DNA of 64,000 bases from Semisulcospira habei (lineage: Eukaryota; Mollusca; Gastropoda; Semisulcospiridae), in assembly GCA_036245525.1 (NCBI GenBank), contig BTPG01000005.1, forward strand, positions 117,410,119 to 117,474,118. Direction: 5' to 3'. Below the pieces are notes generated by a model that was given only the letters and a program-made list of their open reading frames with translations, did no database searches and was not told the DNA's origin. Position 1 is the stretch's first letter, and each line of letters starts with the position of its first letter. This document shows positions 11,620 through 21,000 of this stretch, in pieces. Both the position numbers and the translations under genes were made by a program.

Positions 11620-12495
11620 TTAATCAGCAATTACATTTTGCAACTCTTCAAAAGTATACAATTTGCTGGCATAATAAAATGCAACAAGATCAATGTGTTC
11701 AAGGTTTATGTAAGTTAGACGAACAAAAGTTGTTTTGTCGACCACCACCTTGACAGCTGGAACACTGCTCGAAACATTAATAACATCATTATTTTTTGTA
11801 ATAGCAATAAAGACCTTTGATGATTCTGTTACTGTTTCGTCCCATGTAAGTTTAATTCCTTGTGCAATTTGAGCCTCTTTAGCAGTAGCAACAGATTTCA
11901 TGATAATTTCAAATACTATTGTCACTTCTCTAGCCATGACTAAGCTTGCTGGCATAAACACAACAGAAGTATCTGATCTACCCTTTCTAGCTGTAAGAAG
12001 ATACCGCCGTCTCTCATAATTTTCAACTTTCAGTTTTTCTCTGCTATTGTTGTCTGGGGCAAAACTTGGAACAAGGCTTACAATAAGCGGCCCCGAGTTA
12101 ACAACCTTCCTAAACACTAAGGCGCCTTCATCATCAGTGTATACATAAGGACTAATAAATTCCAACTTTATGTCCCAGTCAATTGTGGGTGGTGGAACAG
12201 GCACAGGTGAAACCACCCACTTATTTCCCACATGTATTAAGTTGTAGGGCGAATTATTTACAGGTGGAGTAGGTACAGTAACATCACGTAGCTGACCAAG
12301 TTTAGGAATCTGTTTTTCACCGTCTTTCATGTCAACAATTACTTTCCTCTTGTACATGCCAAAGGAATCAAGTTCAAAACCATATATTTCTCCAATTTCT
12401 CCTTCCTTCTCAAAATCCTGTACGTCTGCCAAATCTTTCAACTCTGTTACTGGACACGCAACTGGTATGATTCTCAACTTTGGACCACCACTCAT
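11620..12495 (-). CDS. Maverick protein, 291 aa, beta-rich (unknown, possible minor structural protein)
   Basis: The gene is intact, and its start is preceded by TATAAAAAATG. It lies 30 bp upstream of the 228-aa gene and 21 bp downstream of the 236-aa gene, an operon-like spacing. The sequence has a Pro-rich central linker (VPVPPPTIDW) followed by alternating hydrophobic strands. No transmembrane segment or enzyme motif is seen. Size and composition would suit a jelly-roll minor capsid (penton-like) protein, but I see no diagnostic motif; a structure prediction would decide. Confidence 0.85.
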   Translation of the reverse strand: MSGGPKLRIIPVACPVTELKDLADVQDFEKEGEIGEIYGFELDSFGMYKRKVIVDMKDGEKQIPKLGQLRDVTVPTPPVNNSPYNLIHVGNKWVVSPVPVPPPTIDWDIKLEFISPYVYTDDEGALVFRKVVNSGPLIVSLVPSFAPDNNSREKLKVENYERRRYLLTARKGRSDTSVVFMPASLVMAREVTIVFEIIMKSVATAKEAQIAQGIKLTWDETVTESSKVFIAITKNNDVINVSSSVPAVKVVVDKTTFVRLTYINLEHIDLVAFYYASKLYTFEELQNVIAD

Positions 12496-12516
12496 TTTTT
12501 ATAAACAAAAATAAAA

Positions 12517-13227
12517 TTATTTAATTTCCAACACAACACTAAAATCATGCATAAGAACTGGTTTGTCATCCTGATTAGTTACAGATATACTCAGTGACTC
12601 AAAGAAACTAGAACCTAATTTCTTAAACTGCAAATTAGGAAATCTAACAACTACACTTTCACAATACGGAGCAGTTCCAGTTGGTAAACATCTCAACAAA
12701 GTTGAAGGCTTTCCATTGTGAACATTCTCAGATGTGTTTAGTTCTTTCAAATAAACATTTAGCACTGTGTGTACTGACAAATTGACAGGACGTTTTCCAG
12801 TTATTTTTAGTCTTTTTGTCTTCATTGTTATAATACCAGACATAGCTTCATCTAAATCATCTGTTCTCCACCAATCTTCATCAATATAAAATCCAAGTAA
12901 ATATGCAAATCTATCTGAGATCCTTAACCAATTTTGTGTCAAAAATTCTAATGTAACAAGTAGGTTAGCTGGATTTAAAGTTGCTTTAATTTTAAATTTA
13001 CTTTGAAACCATTCAGCTATAGTACAAAAGTCATAATACCCAGGTGGTATAGCTTCAGTCTTACCATCAAAAATTACTTTATTATATATATTATCTTCTA
13101 CATTAAACCATTTTACTGTGTAGAACAATTCATGGATAGCTGCAGCCTTGCTACCATCCCGATTATCAATCCCATTAGTTAACCACACTGGTTTGCTTGT
13201 GTCAAGATTTGTTAAGGTAATAAACAT
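12517..13227 (-). CDS. Maverick protein, 236 aa, candidate minor capsid-like protein
   Basis: The start is set at the ATG at 13,225-13,227, directly preceded by AATAAAA. A longer frame using TTG at 13,353 would overlap the divergent gene and is rejected. The protein is beta-rich. It has an IPPGYYDF segment, a SDRFAYLLGF block and a C-terminus ending LSISVTNQDDKPVLMH...VVLEI. The pattern of an internal LGF and a terminal L-IS-TN-G-like strand pair recalls small capsid-associated proteins of other animal Mavericks; this is a weak, unaided resemblance. Only 24 bp separate its start from the plus-strand 411-aa gene. Confidence 0.85.
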   Translation of the reverse strand: MFITLTNLDTSKPVWLTNGIDNRDGSKAAAIHELFYTVKWFNVEDNIYNKVIFDGKTEAIPPGYYDFCTIAEWFQSKFKIKATLNPANLLVTLEFLTQNWLRISDRFAYLLGFYIDEDWWRTDDLDEAMSGIITMKTKRLKITGKRPVNLSVHTVLNVYLKELNTSENVHNGKPSTLLRCLPTGTAPYCESVVVRFPNLQFKKLGSSFFESLSISVTNQDDKPVLMHDFSVVLEIK

Positions 13228-13251
13228 TTTTATTATCTCATATAAAAAAGG
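13228..13251. promoter_or_regulatory. 24-bp divergent promoter between two Maverick genes
   Basis: The interval holds tataaaaaag reading toward the plus-strand gene and ends in AATAAAA reading toward the minus-strand gene. There is no room for a conventional eukaryotic promoter plus UTR for each gene, so transcription must start at or inside the coding starts, or use a virus-type promoter. Confidence 0.6.
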
Positions 13252-14487
13252 ATGGAATTTAAATCGCCAACCATCACCACTACAAACGCATTTCAATTCA
13301 ATGTGAATGCCAAATATAATGTTGCACCTACTTATGAACAGAAAATAATTCAACTAAATCAGCTTGACATAGCTGTATCAGAACAAGATTTATTTCAAGT
13401 GAAAGTACCGAATCCATTTGACCATTACCTAAACCCTCCAATAACAGACGACTCTACTGTAAGAAAGTGGTCTTCAAGTCCACTACAGATGTTTCAAAAC
13501 CAACTCAACTTTGCAATACTATGTTCAACTACAGGCTGTGGTGTTTCATTCACAGATCATTTGAATCACTCAAACAAACTGATTAGATCTGTGTATCGTT
13601 TCCACACTTACTACCAGCTTAGACGTATACTGTCAGAACTGCATACACAACTGCCCACTGAATCTAGTTTCAACAGGTTTAACAACCCCATGGATATGAA
13701 AGCATTTGAACGCATCTGTAATGAATTTAACATTAACCCTGGCACTAAGTATGACTTCACACAAAAACTTGATGATCACAAAGGCATGGGTACACTTTAT
13801 TACGCTATGAGTCACAGACAATACCCTCAAGATTATTACCCTGGTTACACTTCATTCTCATCAAAATCACAAGTCTGGTTAGGATCAATAGAGCAGAAAC
13901 AGTCTAATGCGTGGACCACATTTATTTTAGATAAATCTGACGGGTTTACTCAAGCGGGAGTCGAGCGCGTCAATGAGTCTATCAGAACATATGTCTGGTG
14001 CATACTAGGTGCCCAATCACTAACAAAATCGAATATTCTTAATGGAAGTGGTATATTTGAATCTCAAAAACAGTTTCTCGCTAATCTTGAAGATTCAATT
14101 AACTCAACAGTCGATCTCCCATCTAGCATACAACGCTACCAAAACGTACTCAAATATGCCAGATCGAAAGTTGACTTTGTAGTTGGCACTGGGTTATACA
14201 TGTTACCATCTGACCTTCAACTCCAAATGGGTACAATAACAAATTATAATAATGAAATCATTGTTGCAGGTGTTGGTCAGAAATTAGGACTCAATAAAAG
14301 TGTAAACTTAGGAGCAACAACTGCGCATGTACTGACATTAAAATCATTACAGGAGGTTACTTCCCCTGCCCCACCACTGGTAACCATACAGTCAGTAACA
14401 ACCCCTGACACACATGAGTCAGAACGAACTGCATTAGTAATAGGATTAACAGGGCTAGGAGTATTACTTCTTTATCTGTTTCATTAA
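13252..14487 (+). CDS. Maverick protein, 411 aa, C-terminal membrane anchor (unknown)
   Basis: The ATG follows TATAAAAAAGG. The protein is intact and mostly polar, with conserved-looking blocks (YVWCILGAQ near the middle, SQKQFLANLEDSI). The last 20 residues (about 391-409) form a single hydrophobic helix, a tail anchor. It converges with the 408-aa minus-strand gene, and their 3' ends overlap by 24 bp. No enzyme motif is recognised. A membrane-attached virion or exit protein is possible, but function is unknown. Confidence 0.87.
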   Translation: MEFKSPTITTTNAFQFNVNAKYNVAPTYEQKIIQLNQLDIAVSEQDLFQVKVPNPFDHYLNPPITDDSTVRKWSSSPLQMFQNQLNFAILCSTTGCGVSFTDHLNHSNKLIRSVYRFHTYYQLRRILSELHTQLPTESSFNRFNNPMDMKAFERICNEFNINPGTKYDFTQKLDDHKGMGTLYYAMSHRQYPQDYYPGYTSFSSKSQVWLGSIEQKQSNAWTTFILDKSDGFTQAGVERVNESIRTYVWCILGAQSLTKSNILNGSGIFESQKQFLANLEDSINSTVDLPSSIQRYQNVLKYARSKVDFVVGTGLYMLPSDLQLQMGTITNYNNEIIVAGVGQKLGLNKSVNLGATTAHVLTLKSLQEVTSPAPPLVTIQSVTTPDTHESERTALVIGLTGLGVLLLYLFH

Positions 14488-15690
14488 ATAACCCGCCATT
14501 AACCCTCCTACTGTCACCAAAAATACCCACACATGCTCTGCCATAAACCCAACTGCCTTTGCCGCTGTACTAATCAACCAGCTGACAACAGAGCCTAAAA
14601 TGCCAGGCAACGCGTCTACTGCTTTCAGAGCCAATTTCTTAAGCAAGTCTGATATGTGAGACAACTGTTTCTTTACCCACGACTGTAAATCTTTTGGATC
14701 TGTGGGAGCCGGTGGGCCCGGGGGTGGCGGTGCACCCCCACCAACCCCAGCACCGGAGACAGCCAGCACTACAGTGCTGATAATAAACCCAAGAGCAGTA
14801 ATTAAACTAGCAATTGTAATACCCTGTTCTCTGAAAAGTGTTTTAAGTCTCTCAGCCAGAGTAGTGTCTTCGTGAAGTATTTTCTGAATAGTTTCTCTAA
14901 TTCTGTTAACTTGGGTTTTCAGTTTTCCTCTTGCAATACTAATTGTTTCTAACCGTCCTGATCTTTCTATCTGCAAATCATTTAATCTGTGTTGGATTCT
15001 TTCTTTCATTTCTGTGTCAAGATTCCCATTGTCTGCTGTAGCCAGTTTCTCCTTTTCACGTTCAATGTGTTTATCAAGTTCTCCCAGTTTGGCAAGATTA
15101 TTAACCATCTCACCTCTTATTGTCTGCAGTGATTTATCCAATCCCATAATCTCCCTCATTGACAAAGGTGGATCATCTATTGTTTTCATAGCGTCATTTA
15201 ATTGACCTTCAGTAAATGAGGTTTCTTGTATCACAGTGTTTGCTATTTCTGGTAGGCTTGTTACTGGTGCCATTTCAATTTGTTGCCCTGTTGGCAACTT
15301 TGTTTGCGTGTCGTGAAGAGCACTAACCAGTCTTGGGGGAACGGGAGACCCTCCAATTCCAAGGTACCTTGCCAACCCAGAGTTACCACCGACTTCACCT
15401 TTAATTGTACTTAAAGCTCTAAACTTAGAAGGATTATTTTTATGTGTTAGATTTATTTTCCCTCTGTCCGTATTTACAAATAAGTGCCCTTTATCATATT
15501 CAAACTGGTTAGGATCCAAGACATCTGGGCGCGCTCCAACACTTTCATAAAATGAGTTTACTTTATCTTTTAGCAGTTCGTGATACATACTAGAACTAGT
15601 TACCATTCCAGTCATATCTGTGATACTGGTATCTGAGACATGCATGTCATCCATTTCAAAATCTTCATGATTAAATCCTCCTGCTGCCAT
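14464..15690 (-). CDS. Maverick protein, 408 aa, coiled-coil plus multiple hydrophobic helices (unknown)
   Basis: The start is preceded by AATAAAACA. The N-terminal half is polar. Residues about 190-275 are charged heptad-like helix. Residues 291-312 form a hydrophobic helix, followed by a Gly/Pro linker (GGGAPPPPGPPAP). Two further hydrophobic or amphipathic helices occupy about 361-402, and the protein ends in a basic tail (MKQIKK). This architecture is what one expects of an internal membrane-active virion protein, but I name no homolog with certainty. It starts 40 bp from the divergent capsid candidate. Confidence 0.87.
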   Translation of the reverse strand: MAAGGFNHEDFEMDDMHVSDTSITDMTGMVTSSSMYHELLKDKVNSFYESVGARPDVLDPNQFEYDKGHLFVNTDRGKINLTHKNNPSKFRALSTIKGEVGGNSGLARYLGIGGSPVPPRLVSALHDTQTKLPTGQQIEMAPVTSLPEIANTVIQETSFTEGQLNDAMKTIDDPPLSMREIMGLDKSLQTIRGEMVNNLAKLGELDKHIEREKEKLATADNGNLDTEMKERIQHRLNDLQIERSGRLETISIARGKLKTQVNRIRETIQKILHEDTTLAERLKTLFREQGITIASLITALGFIISTVVLAVSGAGVGGGAPPPPGPPAPTDPKDLQSWVKKQLSHISDLLKKLALKAVDALPGILGSVVSWLISTAAKAVGFMAEHVWVFLVTVGGLMAGYLMKQIKK

Positions 15691-15730
15691 TGTTTTATTA
15701 ATTTATTATTTTTTATTGTGCATAATAAAA

Positions 15731-17014
15731 ATGACACAGTCTTACGGATCAAAGATAGACCCATACAGAAAACTACGTGAGCCTCTTGGTGTTAAGGGCA
15801 TAAGACAATCGATAGTCATCACAAACAATCCAAGTACCATAGACCAGAACCAAACACTTACAGTCAAGTTTCCAAACCTAGGTCCCAGTGACGTTATTGT
15901 TCCTGGCACTGCACGTCTTGCTTTTAATATTGAACTATCATCAGACGCAGACGTAAACAGAACACTGGTTGACAATCTTGGCAGAGCAATTGTTAGAACT
16001 ATTAAAGTAAAACTTGAAGGGCAGGAAGTGTTTAGTCTTGATGACTCAGATGTGTTCTACTGTTACAAGGATCTTTGGCTTACAAGAGAAGAACGAGAGG
16101 ATCGTATTTACCAAGGCATACAGTCTGATAATGTTGGTAAACTTCGAATCAATGCTGGAGATAAATCAACGTCAGCAGCCAATGACGTTATTATAGCAGA
16201 AACATATGGAACCAGATTTTACATTCCACTTGAGTTTGAAATCCTAACAGCACATTTGCCTTATTATCAAGGAGCACTGAATGACCGTCTGAGCTTTGAA
16301 CTAACTTTCAATGACTACTCCAAAGTTATAAAATCATCTGCCACAGATGCAACATACAAGATCTCTAACATTTCCTTGGAATATGAAATTGTCACACATA
16401 TTGAACTAGCCAGACTCATACAAAATCAGTACCAGTCAAGACTTCCAATTTATTATGACAGGGTGATTAGACATAGTTTAATTCCCAAAGACAAGAGTGA
16501 CCCAATGTGGAACTTAAACTTAAACACACCTGCCAGGTCACTGAAAGGTATTCTTATGTTGTTTGTTGAACCGGTGAGTCCATACAAAAGGGATTCAGAA
16601 AAATTTTACAATCCAAAGATTACACATTTGTCCTGCACAATCGAAGGCCGTCCTAATCAAGTGTACGCTTCAGGAATGCTGCCTTATCAACACTATGACG
16701 AAACCACAAAGTATTTTGCGGGTGGAAGGATTAGAGATAAACCTGCAAACATTGCGTGCAAAGATCTACATCTGTATGATGTAAGGATTGGTCAATACCT
16801 TACAAACAAGTATGCACTGTGGTTAGACCTTCGTAGTACAGACGACGATTATCTTCATGGGTCAGGACGAACTGTCGAGAACGGTAGTGATGGAATAACA
16901 ATTCAGATACAAAAGAAGGTTGAAACTGCTGCAGCCATTAACATATATTTGTACCTGATATATGACGCACAACTCAATATTGCAGAAAGCAGACTGAGTG
17001 GACACATATATTAA
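15731..17014 (+). CDS. Maverick candidate major capsid protein (double jelly-roll), 427 aa
   Basis: The start is the ATG in AATAAAAATGAC; an upstream TTG at 15,716 is not credible. The protein is beta-rich with two similar halves. The first has TVKFPNLGPSDVIVPGT (residues 44-60), IKVKLEGQEV and YIPLEFEIL. The second has SLKGILMLFVEP, LWLDLRS and LHGSGR. Strand-rich 400+ residue proteins placed directly before the packaging ATPase are the double jelly-roll MCPs of Polintons. It is shorter than the 600-700 residues usual for Polinton MCPs, so the assignment is by context and pattern. Genes downstream on the same strand (ATPase, 115-aa protein, PolB) form a block with it. Confidence 0.7.
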   Translation: MTQSYGSKIDPYRKLREPLGVKGIRQSIVITNNPSTIDQNQTLTVKFPNLGPSDVIVPGTARLAFNIELSSDADVNRTLVDNLGRAIVRTIKVKLEGQEVFSLDDSDVFYCYKDLWLTREEREDRIYQGIQSDNVGKLRINAGDKSTSAANDVIIAETYGTRFYIPLEFEILTAHLPYYQGALNDRLSFELTFNDYSKVIKSSATDATYKISNISLEYEIVTHIELARLIQNQYQSRLPIYYDRVIRHSLIPKDKSDPMWNLNLNTPARSLKGILMLFVEPVSPYKRDSEKFYNPKITHLSCTIEGRPNQVYASGMLPYQHYDETTKYFAGGRIRDKPANIACKDLHLYDVRIGQYLTNKYALWLDLRSTDDDYLHGSGRTVENGSDGITIQIQKKVETAAAINIYLYLIYDAQLNIAESRLSGHIY

Positions 17015-17033
17015 AATTATATTGTGTATTAAA

Positions 17034-17645
17034 ATGAACCGTAGCTTAATGACACTCGATCCACACTGTGGCTTATTTGTTGGTGCCACAGGGTGTGGGA
17101 AAACTCAATTCGTACTTGACTTATTACAAACAAGATACATACACCACTTTGAAAACATTGTAATATTTTGTCCTACAATCAAACACAACAAAGCTTATCA
17201 CAACCGTTTATTCATTTGGACTGACAGCAACATATACTTAGTTGACCCTGAGAAAAAACTGAATGACTACCTACAATATTTTTACAAGCAATTTGAAGGA
17301 CAGTCAACATTGTTTATTGTTGATGACTGTTCTGCAGAGAAAGACATTGTCAAGAAGAGAAACACTCTAGCAGAACTTGCCTTCAGTGGCAGACACGCAA
17401 ATGTCAGTGTATGGATTCTCACTCAGAAATATAATGCTGTACTGAAAGATTTTCGAGAACAGTTAAAGTTTATCTGTTTGTTTTACTGTAAAGATCGTGA
17501 CAGCTTCGAAGACTGTCTCAGAGAGAATGATGTCATCCCAAATAAGCATGAACGAGATAATGTAAAAAATAAACTGAAATCAACTAAGCATCTAAAGCTC
17601 ATTTTAAAGACAGATCAGCCCACAGGGTATGGGTTAGTAAATTGA
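17034..17645 (+). CDS. ATP: Maverick A32/FtsK-like genome packaging ATPase, 203 aa
   Basis: The ATG at 17,034 follows TATTAAA; a GTG further upstream is rejected. The Walker A motif is GATGCGKT (residues 17-24). The Walker B motif is FIVDD (94-98). Downstream SGRHANVSVWILTQ resembles the sensor region of the FtsK/HerA/poxvirus A32 ATPase family. Length is normal for Polinton packaging ATPases, which pump DNA into preformed capsids. The gene lies 19 bp after the capsid candidate and 36 bp before the 115-aa gene on the same strand. Confidence 0.93.
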   Translation: MNRSLMTLDPHCGLFVGATGCGKTQFVLDLLQTRYIHHFENIVIFCPTIKHNKAYHNRLFIWTDSNIYLVDPEKKLNDYLQYFYKQFEGQSTLFIVDDCSAEKDIVKKRNTLAELAFSGRHANVSVWILTQKYNAVLKDFREQLKFICLFYCKDRDSFEDCLRENDVIPNKHERDNVKNKLKSTKHLKLILKTDQPTGYGLVN

Positions 17646-17681
17646 TGTAAATTAATTTATTCTTTTGTTTGTCCAATAAAA

Positions 17682-18029
17682 ATGACAGACGGACAAATCA
17701 TACAGGTGCTTGATCTCACACACCTTTTCAAAGATGTTATGCACTTTACTGACTTAATAACACCCAAACAGACTTACATAAGCCTTTCAGCACCATCAGA
17801 AATATATGTTTCATATAGTGTGACTTTGGTTTATGTCGATGAGCATCCAAATGTGGAGCACATGTCAGTTGATTTAAAGACACCTACTTTTAAAGTTGTT
17901 GATACCAACTATAACTGGTTAGGGGAAGTTTGTTATAGCATATTTAAACAACTGCGCAAACTAAATGTTTATATTGACAGTGTTACAGTTAATAAAGTGG
18001 TATTACACAAGGTGAGCCAGCAGAGTTAA
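17682..18029 (+). CDS. Maverick small protein, 115 aa (unknown)
   Basis: This is an intact ORF with the strongest form of the start box, CCAATAAAAATGAC. The sequence is beta-rich and soluble, with no membrane segment and no recognised motif. Its position between ATPase and PolB, in the same direction, suggests a virion or replication accessory role, but nothing in the sequence decides this. Confidence 0.82.
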   Translation: MTDGQIIQVLDLTHLFKDVMHFTDLITPKQTYISLSAPSEIYVSYSVTLVYVDEHPNVEHMSVDLKTPTFKVVDTNYNWLGEVCYSIFKQLRKLNVYIDSVTVNKVVLHKVSQQS

Positions 18030-18071
18030 CGTTAATATTTTTTCATTTATTATTTTGTCGGTCAAATAAAA

Positions 18072-21000
18072 ATGACGGACAATGCTCAAAACCCTGGCCC
18101 ATCTAGTTTAAGAAACGTGTTTCACACAACAAACTTACCTATATCCAATACTAACAATGTCTACGAATCAATAGAAAACTCTTTTTCTGTCATACAACAA
18201 AATCTTCTTACAGGCAGTGTGAAGATTCAGATTGTTGCGAAAATCGAATTCACTAGGGTGGACGGCGAGGTGATTGTATCGTACATATCAACAAGACAAC
18301 ACACTGTTAACACAAGAAGAGAACCGGAGGTGGAGAACGTGTTTAGAGACAGACTATTACCAGACTTTCTCCAGGCGATTGACAGTGCAAAAATGAAGGG
18401 GTCTGGCTGGCACGAAGGACATGTACATGAACTACAATTAAAGCAGTCTAGGTATCATCCTATATTAGGTAAATCATGGTTGCCACTGCCAACAGAAGTT
18501 TCGAACAAGAAGGCAGTCGTCAACATACAGAACAATGACAACTATTGTTTCATGTGGTGCGTACTTGCTAAACTACACTTTGTGAGGTCAAGACCTGATC
18601 GCGTATCTAACTACACCAAATTTGTAAATGAACTCAACTTTAGTGGCATTGAGTTCCCTGTTAAAATAGAAGACATAGATTTGTTTGAAAAATTAAATCC
18701 TGGTATATCTGTGAATGTGTTTGTGTGGGATAATAATGCTGAGAATAAGTTACAGCCAATTAGAGTGTCCCCAATTGCCCCAACCTATGGTCAGTCAGAA
18801 GATAAACATGTTGACATGTTGCTAATCGGAGATGACAATAACTTCCACTACACAATTATCAGGAATATGTCACGTCTAATTCATTCACATACAACAAAAC
18901 ACAATGGCAAACAGGAAGTTTGTAAGAGATGTTTACAAAGATTCTCCTCCATAAACGTAGCGCACAAACATGTTTTACACTGCAGGTCAGCTGATGACAT
19001 ACAAACAGTACTTAAGTATCCAGATCCTGGTAGTCAAGTGTATTTTAAGAACTATGGGAATCAGCAAAAGCTGCCGTTCGTAGTATACGCAGATTTTGAA
19101 TCCCTCGTTCCATATGAGGGTCCAGTTCCAGAGTCATTACCAAAGACTATAAAACTAAGTGACCAAGTGGTGTGTTCTTTTGGATACATTATTGTTAGGT
19201 CAGACGGTCTTCATTCAGAGCCTGTTATCTACAGGGGTGAAAATGCAGCATGTCTGTTTTTAACAGAAATGAGACATCTGTATAGTCAGGTAGTACAATA
19301 TCTCACAACATGCCAGATGCCTTTGGTGATGACAGAAGAAGACAAACTAAAATTTGATACAGCTGAGAAGTGTTGGATTTGTGAACGGCCTTTAGGATGT
19401 GATAAAGTTCGTGACCACGATCACATAACTGGATGTTACAGAGGTGCTGCTCATGGTGATTGTAACTTGAAATTAAAAATAGATCCTAAGACATACAAGT
19501 TACCAATCTTTTTTCACAATCTCAAAGGATATGATTCACACATCATCATGCAGGCTGTAGATGAGTCTTACAAAAACATAAGTTGTATTGCCCAGACAAC
19601 TGAGAAGTACTTGACTTTTAGGTTAGATAAATTAGCATTTTATGACTCCATGCAACATTTGTCTTTAGGGTTGGCTAGTCTGGCAGAAGGGCTGACTGAG
19701 TATCCAATAACAAGTAAATATTTTGAACCAGACTTGATTAAGAAAGGTGTGTATCCGTATGAGTACATCAGTGAGTGGGTTGTGTTTGAAGAAACAAGAC
19801 TGCCACCAAAAGAGAAATTTTATTCTACACTAACTGGAAAAGGTATTTCTGACTCTGAATATCAACATGCACTTGATGCGTGGGGGAAGTTGGGGTGTCA
19901 GACAATTGGTGACTACCACGATCAGTACTTGAAAGCTGACGTTTGCTTGCTAGCAGACGTATTTGAAAGTTACCGTGAGAAGGGTTTGTTGCACTACAGA
20001 CTTGACCCAGCCTGCTACATAACTAGTCCTGGCATGACGTGGGATGCATTTTTAAAATCTAGTAAGATATTTATAGACCTGTTGTCCGATCGTACGATGG
20101 GTGAAATGGTGGAACGTGGATTAAGGGGAGGCATTAGTATTGCATCGAACAATTACGCCATAGCCAACAACAAATATTTGGACAGTCATGGTGACCTTGG
20201 CCTGGGGTTTGACCCGTCAAGGTCATTCATTACGTACCTTGACGCTAATAACCTTTATGGGTTCGCAATGTGTGAATTATTACCCTTGAAAAACTTTTGT
20301 CTGTATGATTTGTCACAGTATGACATAACAGGGTTAACAAACAATATTATTAATCTTGAACGAAACGACGCGAAGGGTTGGATCTTTGAAGTCGACCTGG
20401 AGTACCCGCATCATCTACACGATTACCATAATGATTATCCGTTGGCTGTTGAGAAAATGAGTATGACGGGGAAAAAAGAAGACACTAAACTTGTACCGAA
20501 TCTAAATGACAAATTCAATTACGTTTGTCACTACCGCTTGTTGCAGTTTTACATCAGACACGGGTTAGTACTAAAGAAAGTTCACAGAGGAATTCAATTT
20601 GATCAAAGTGCTTTCATGAAAGATTACATAATGAAGAACACAACCCTTCGTGCCAGAGACGGCAACACTGCATTTGACAAAGACTTCTTTAAGCTTATGA
20701 ACAATGCCTGTTTTGGCAAGACGATGGAAAATCCTCATCACAGAAAAGATGTGAGACTTGTTACAACTGAATTGGGTGCAATTAAACTTACAGGCAAGCC
20801 ACAATACACAGGGTACAAAGAGTTTCATTCATCATTGTATGCAGTGTCACTCAAAAAAAAGATTGTTAAACTGGACAAACCAGTATTTATTGGTATGGCA
20901 ATTCTTGAATTGTCAAAACTGGTGATGCTTGAATTTTATTATGATTACTTCAAACCAAAGTATCCTGAGTGTCGTCTGCTATACACTGACACTGACTCTA

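Noticed and set aside
13228..13353. Longer N-terminus for the 236-aa Maverick gene
   Set aside because: It would use TTG and overlap the divergent 411-aa gene; the ATG at 13,227 has the shared A-rich box.
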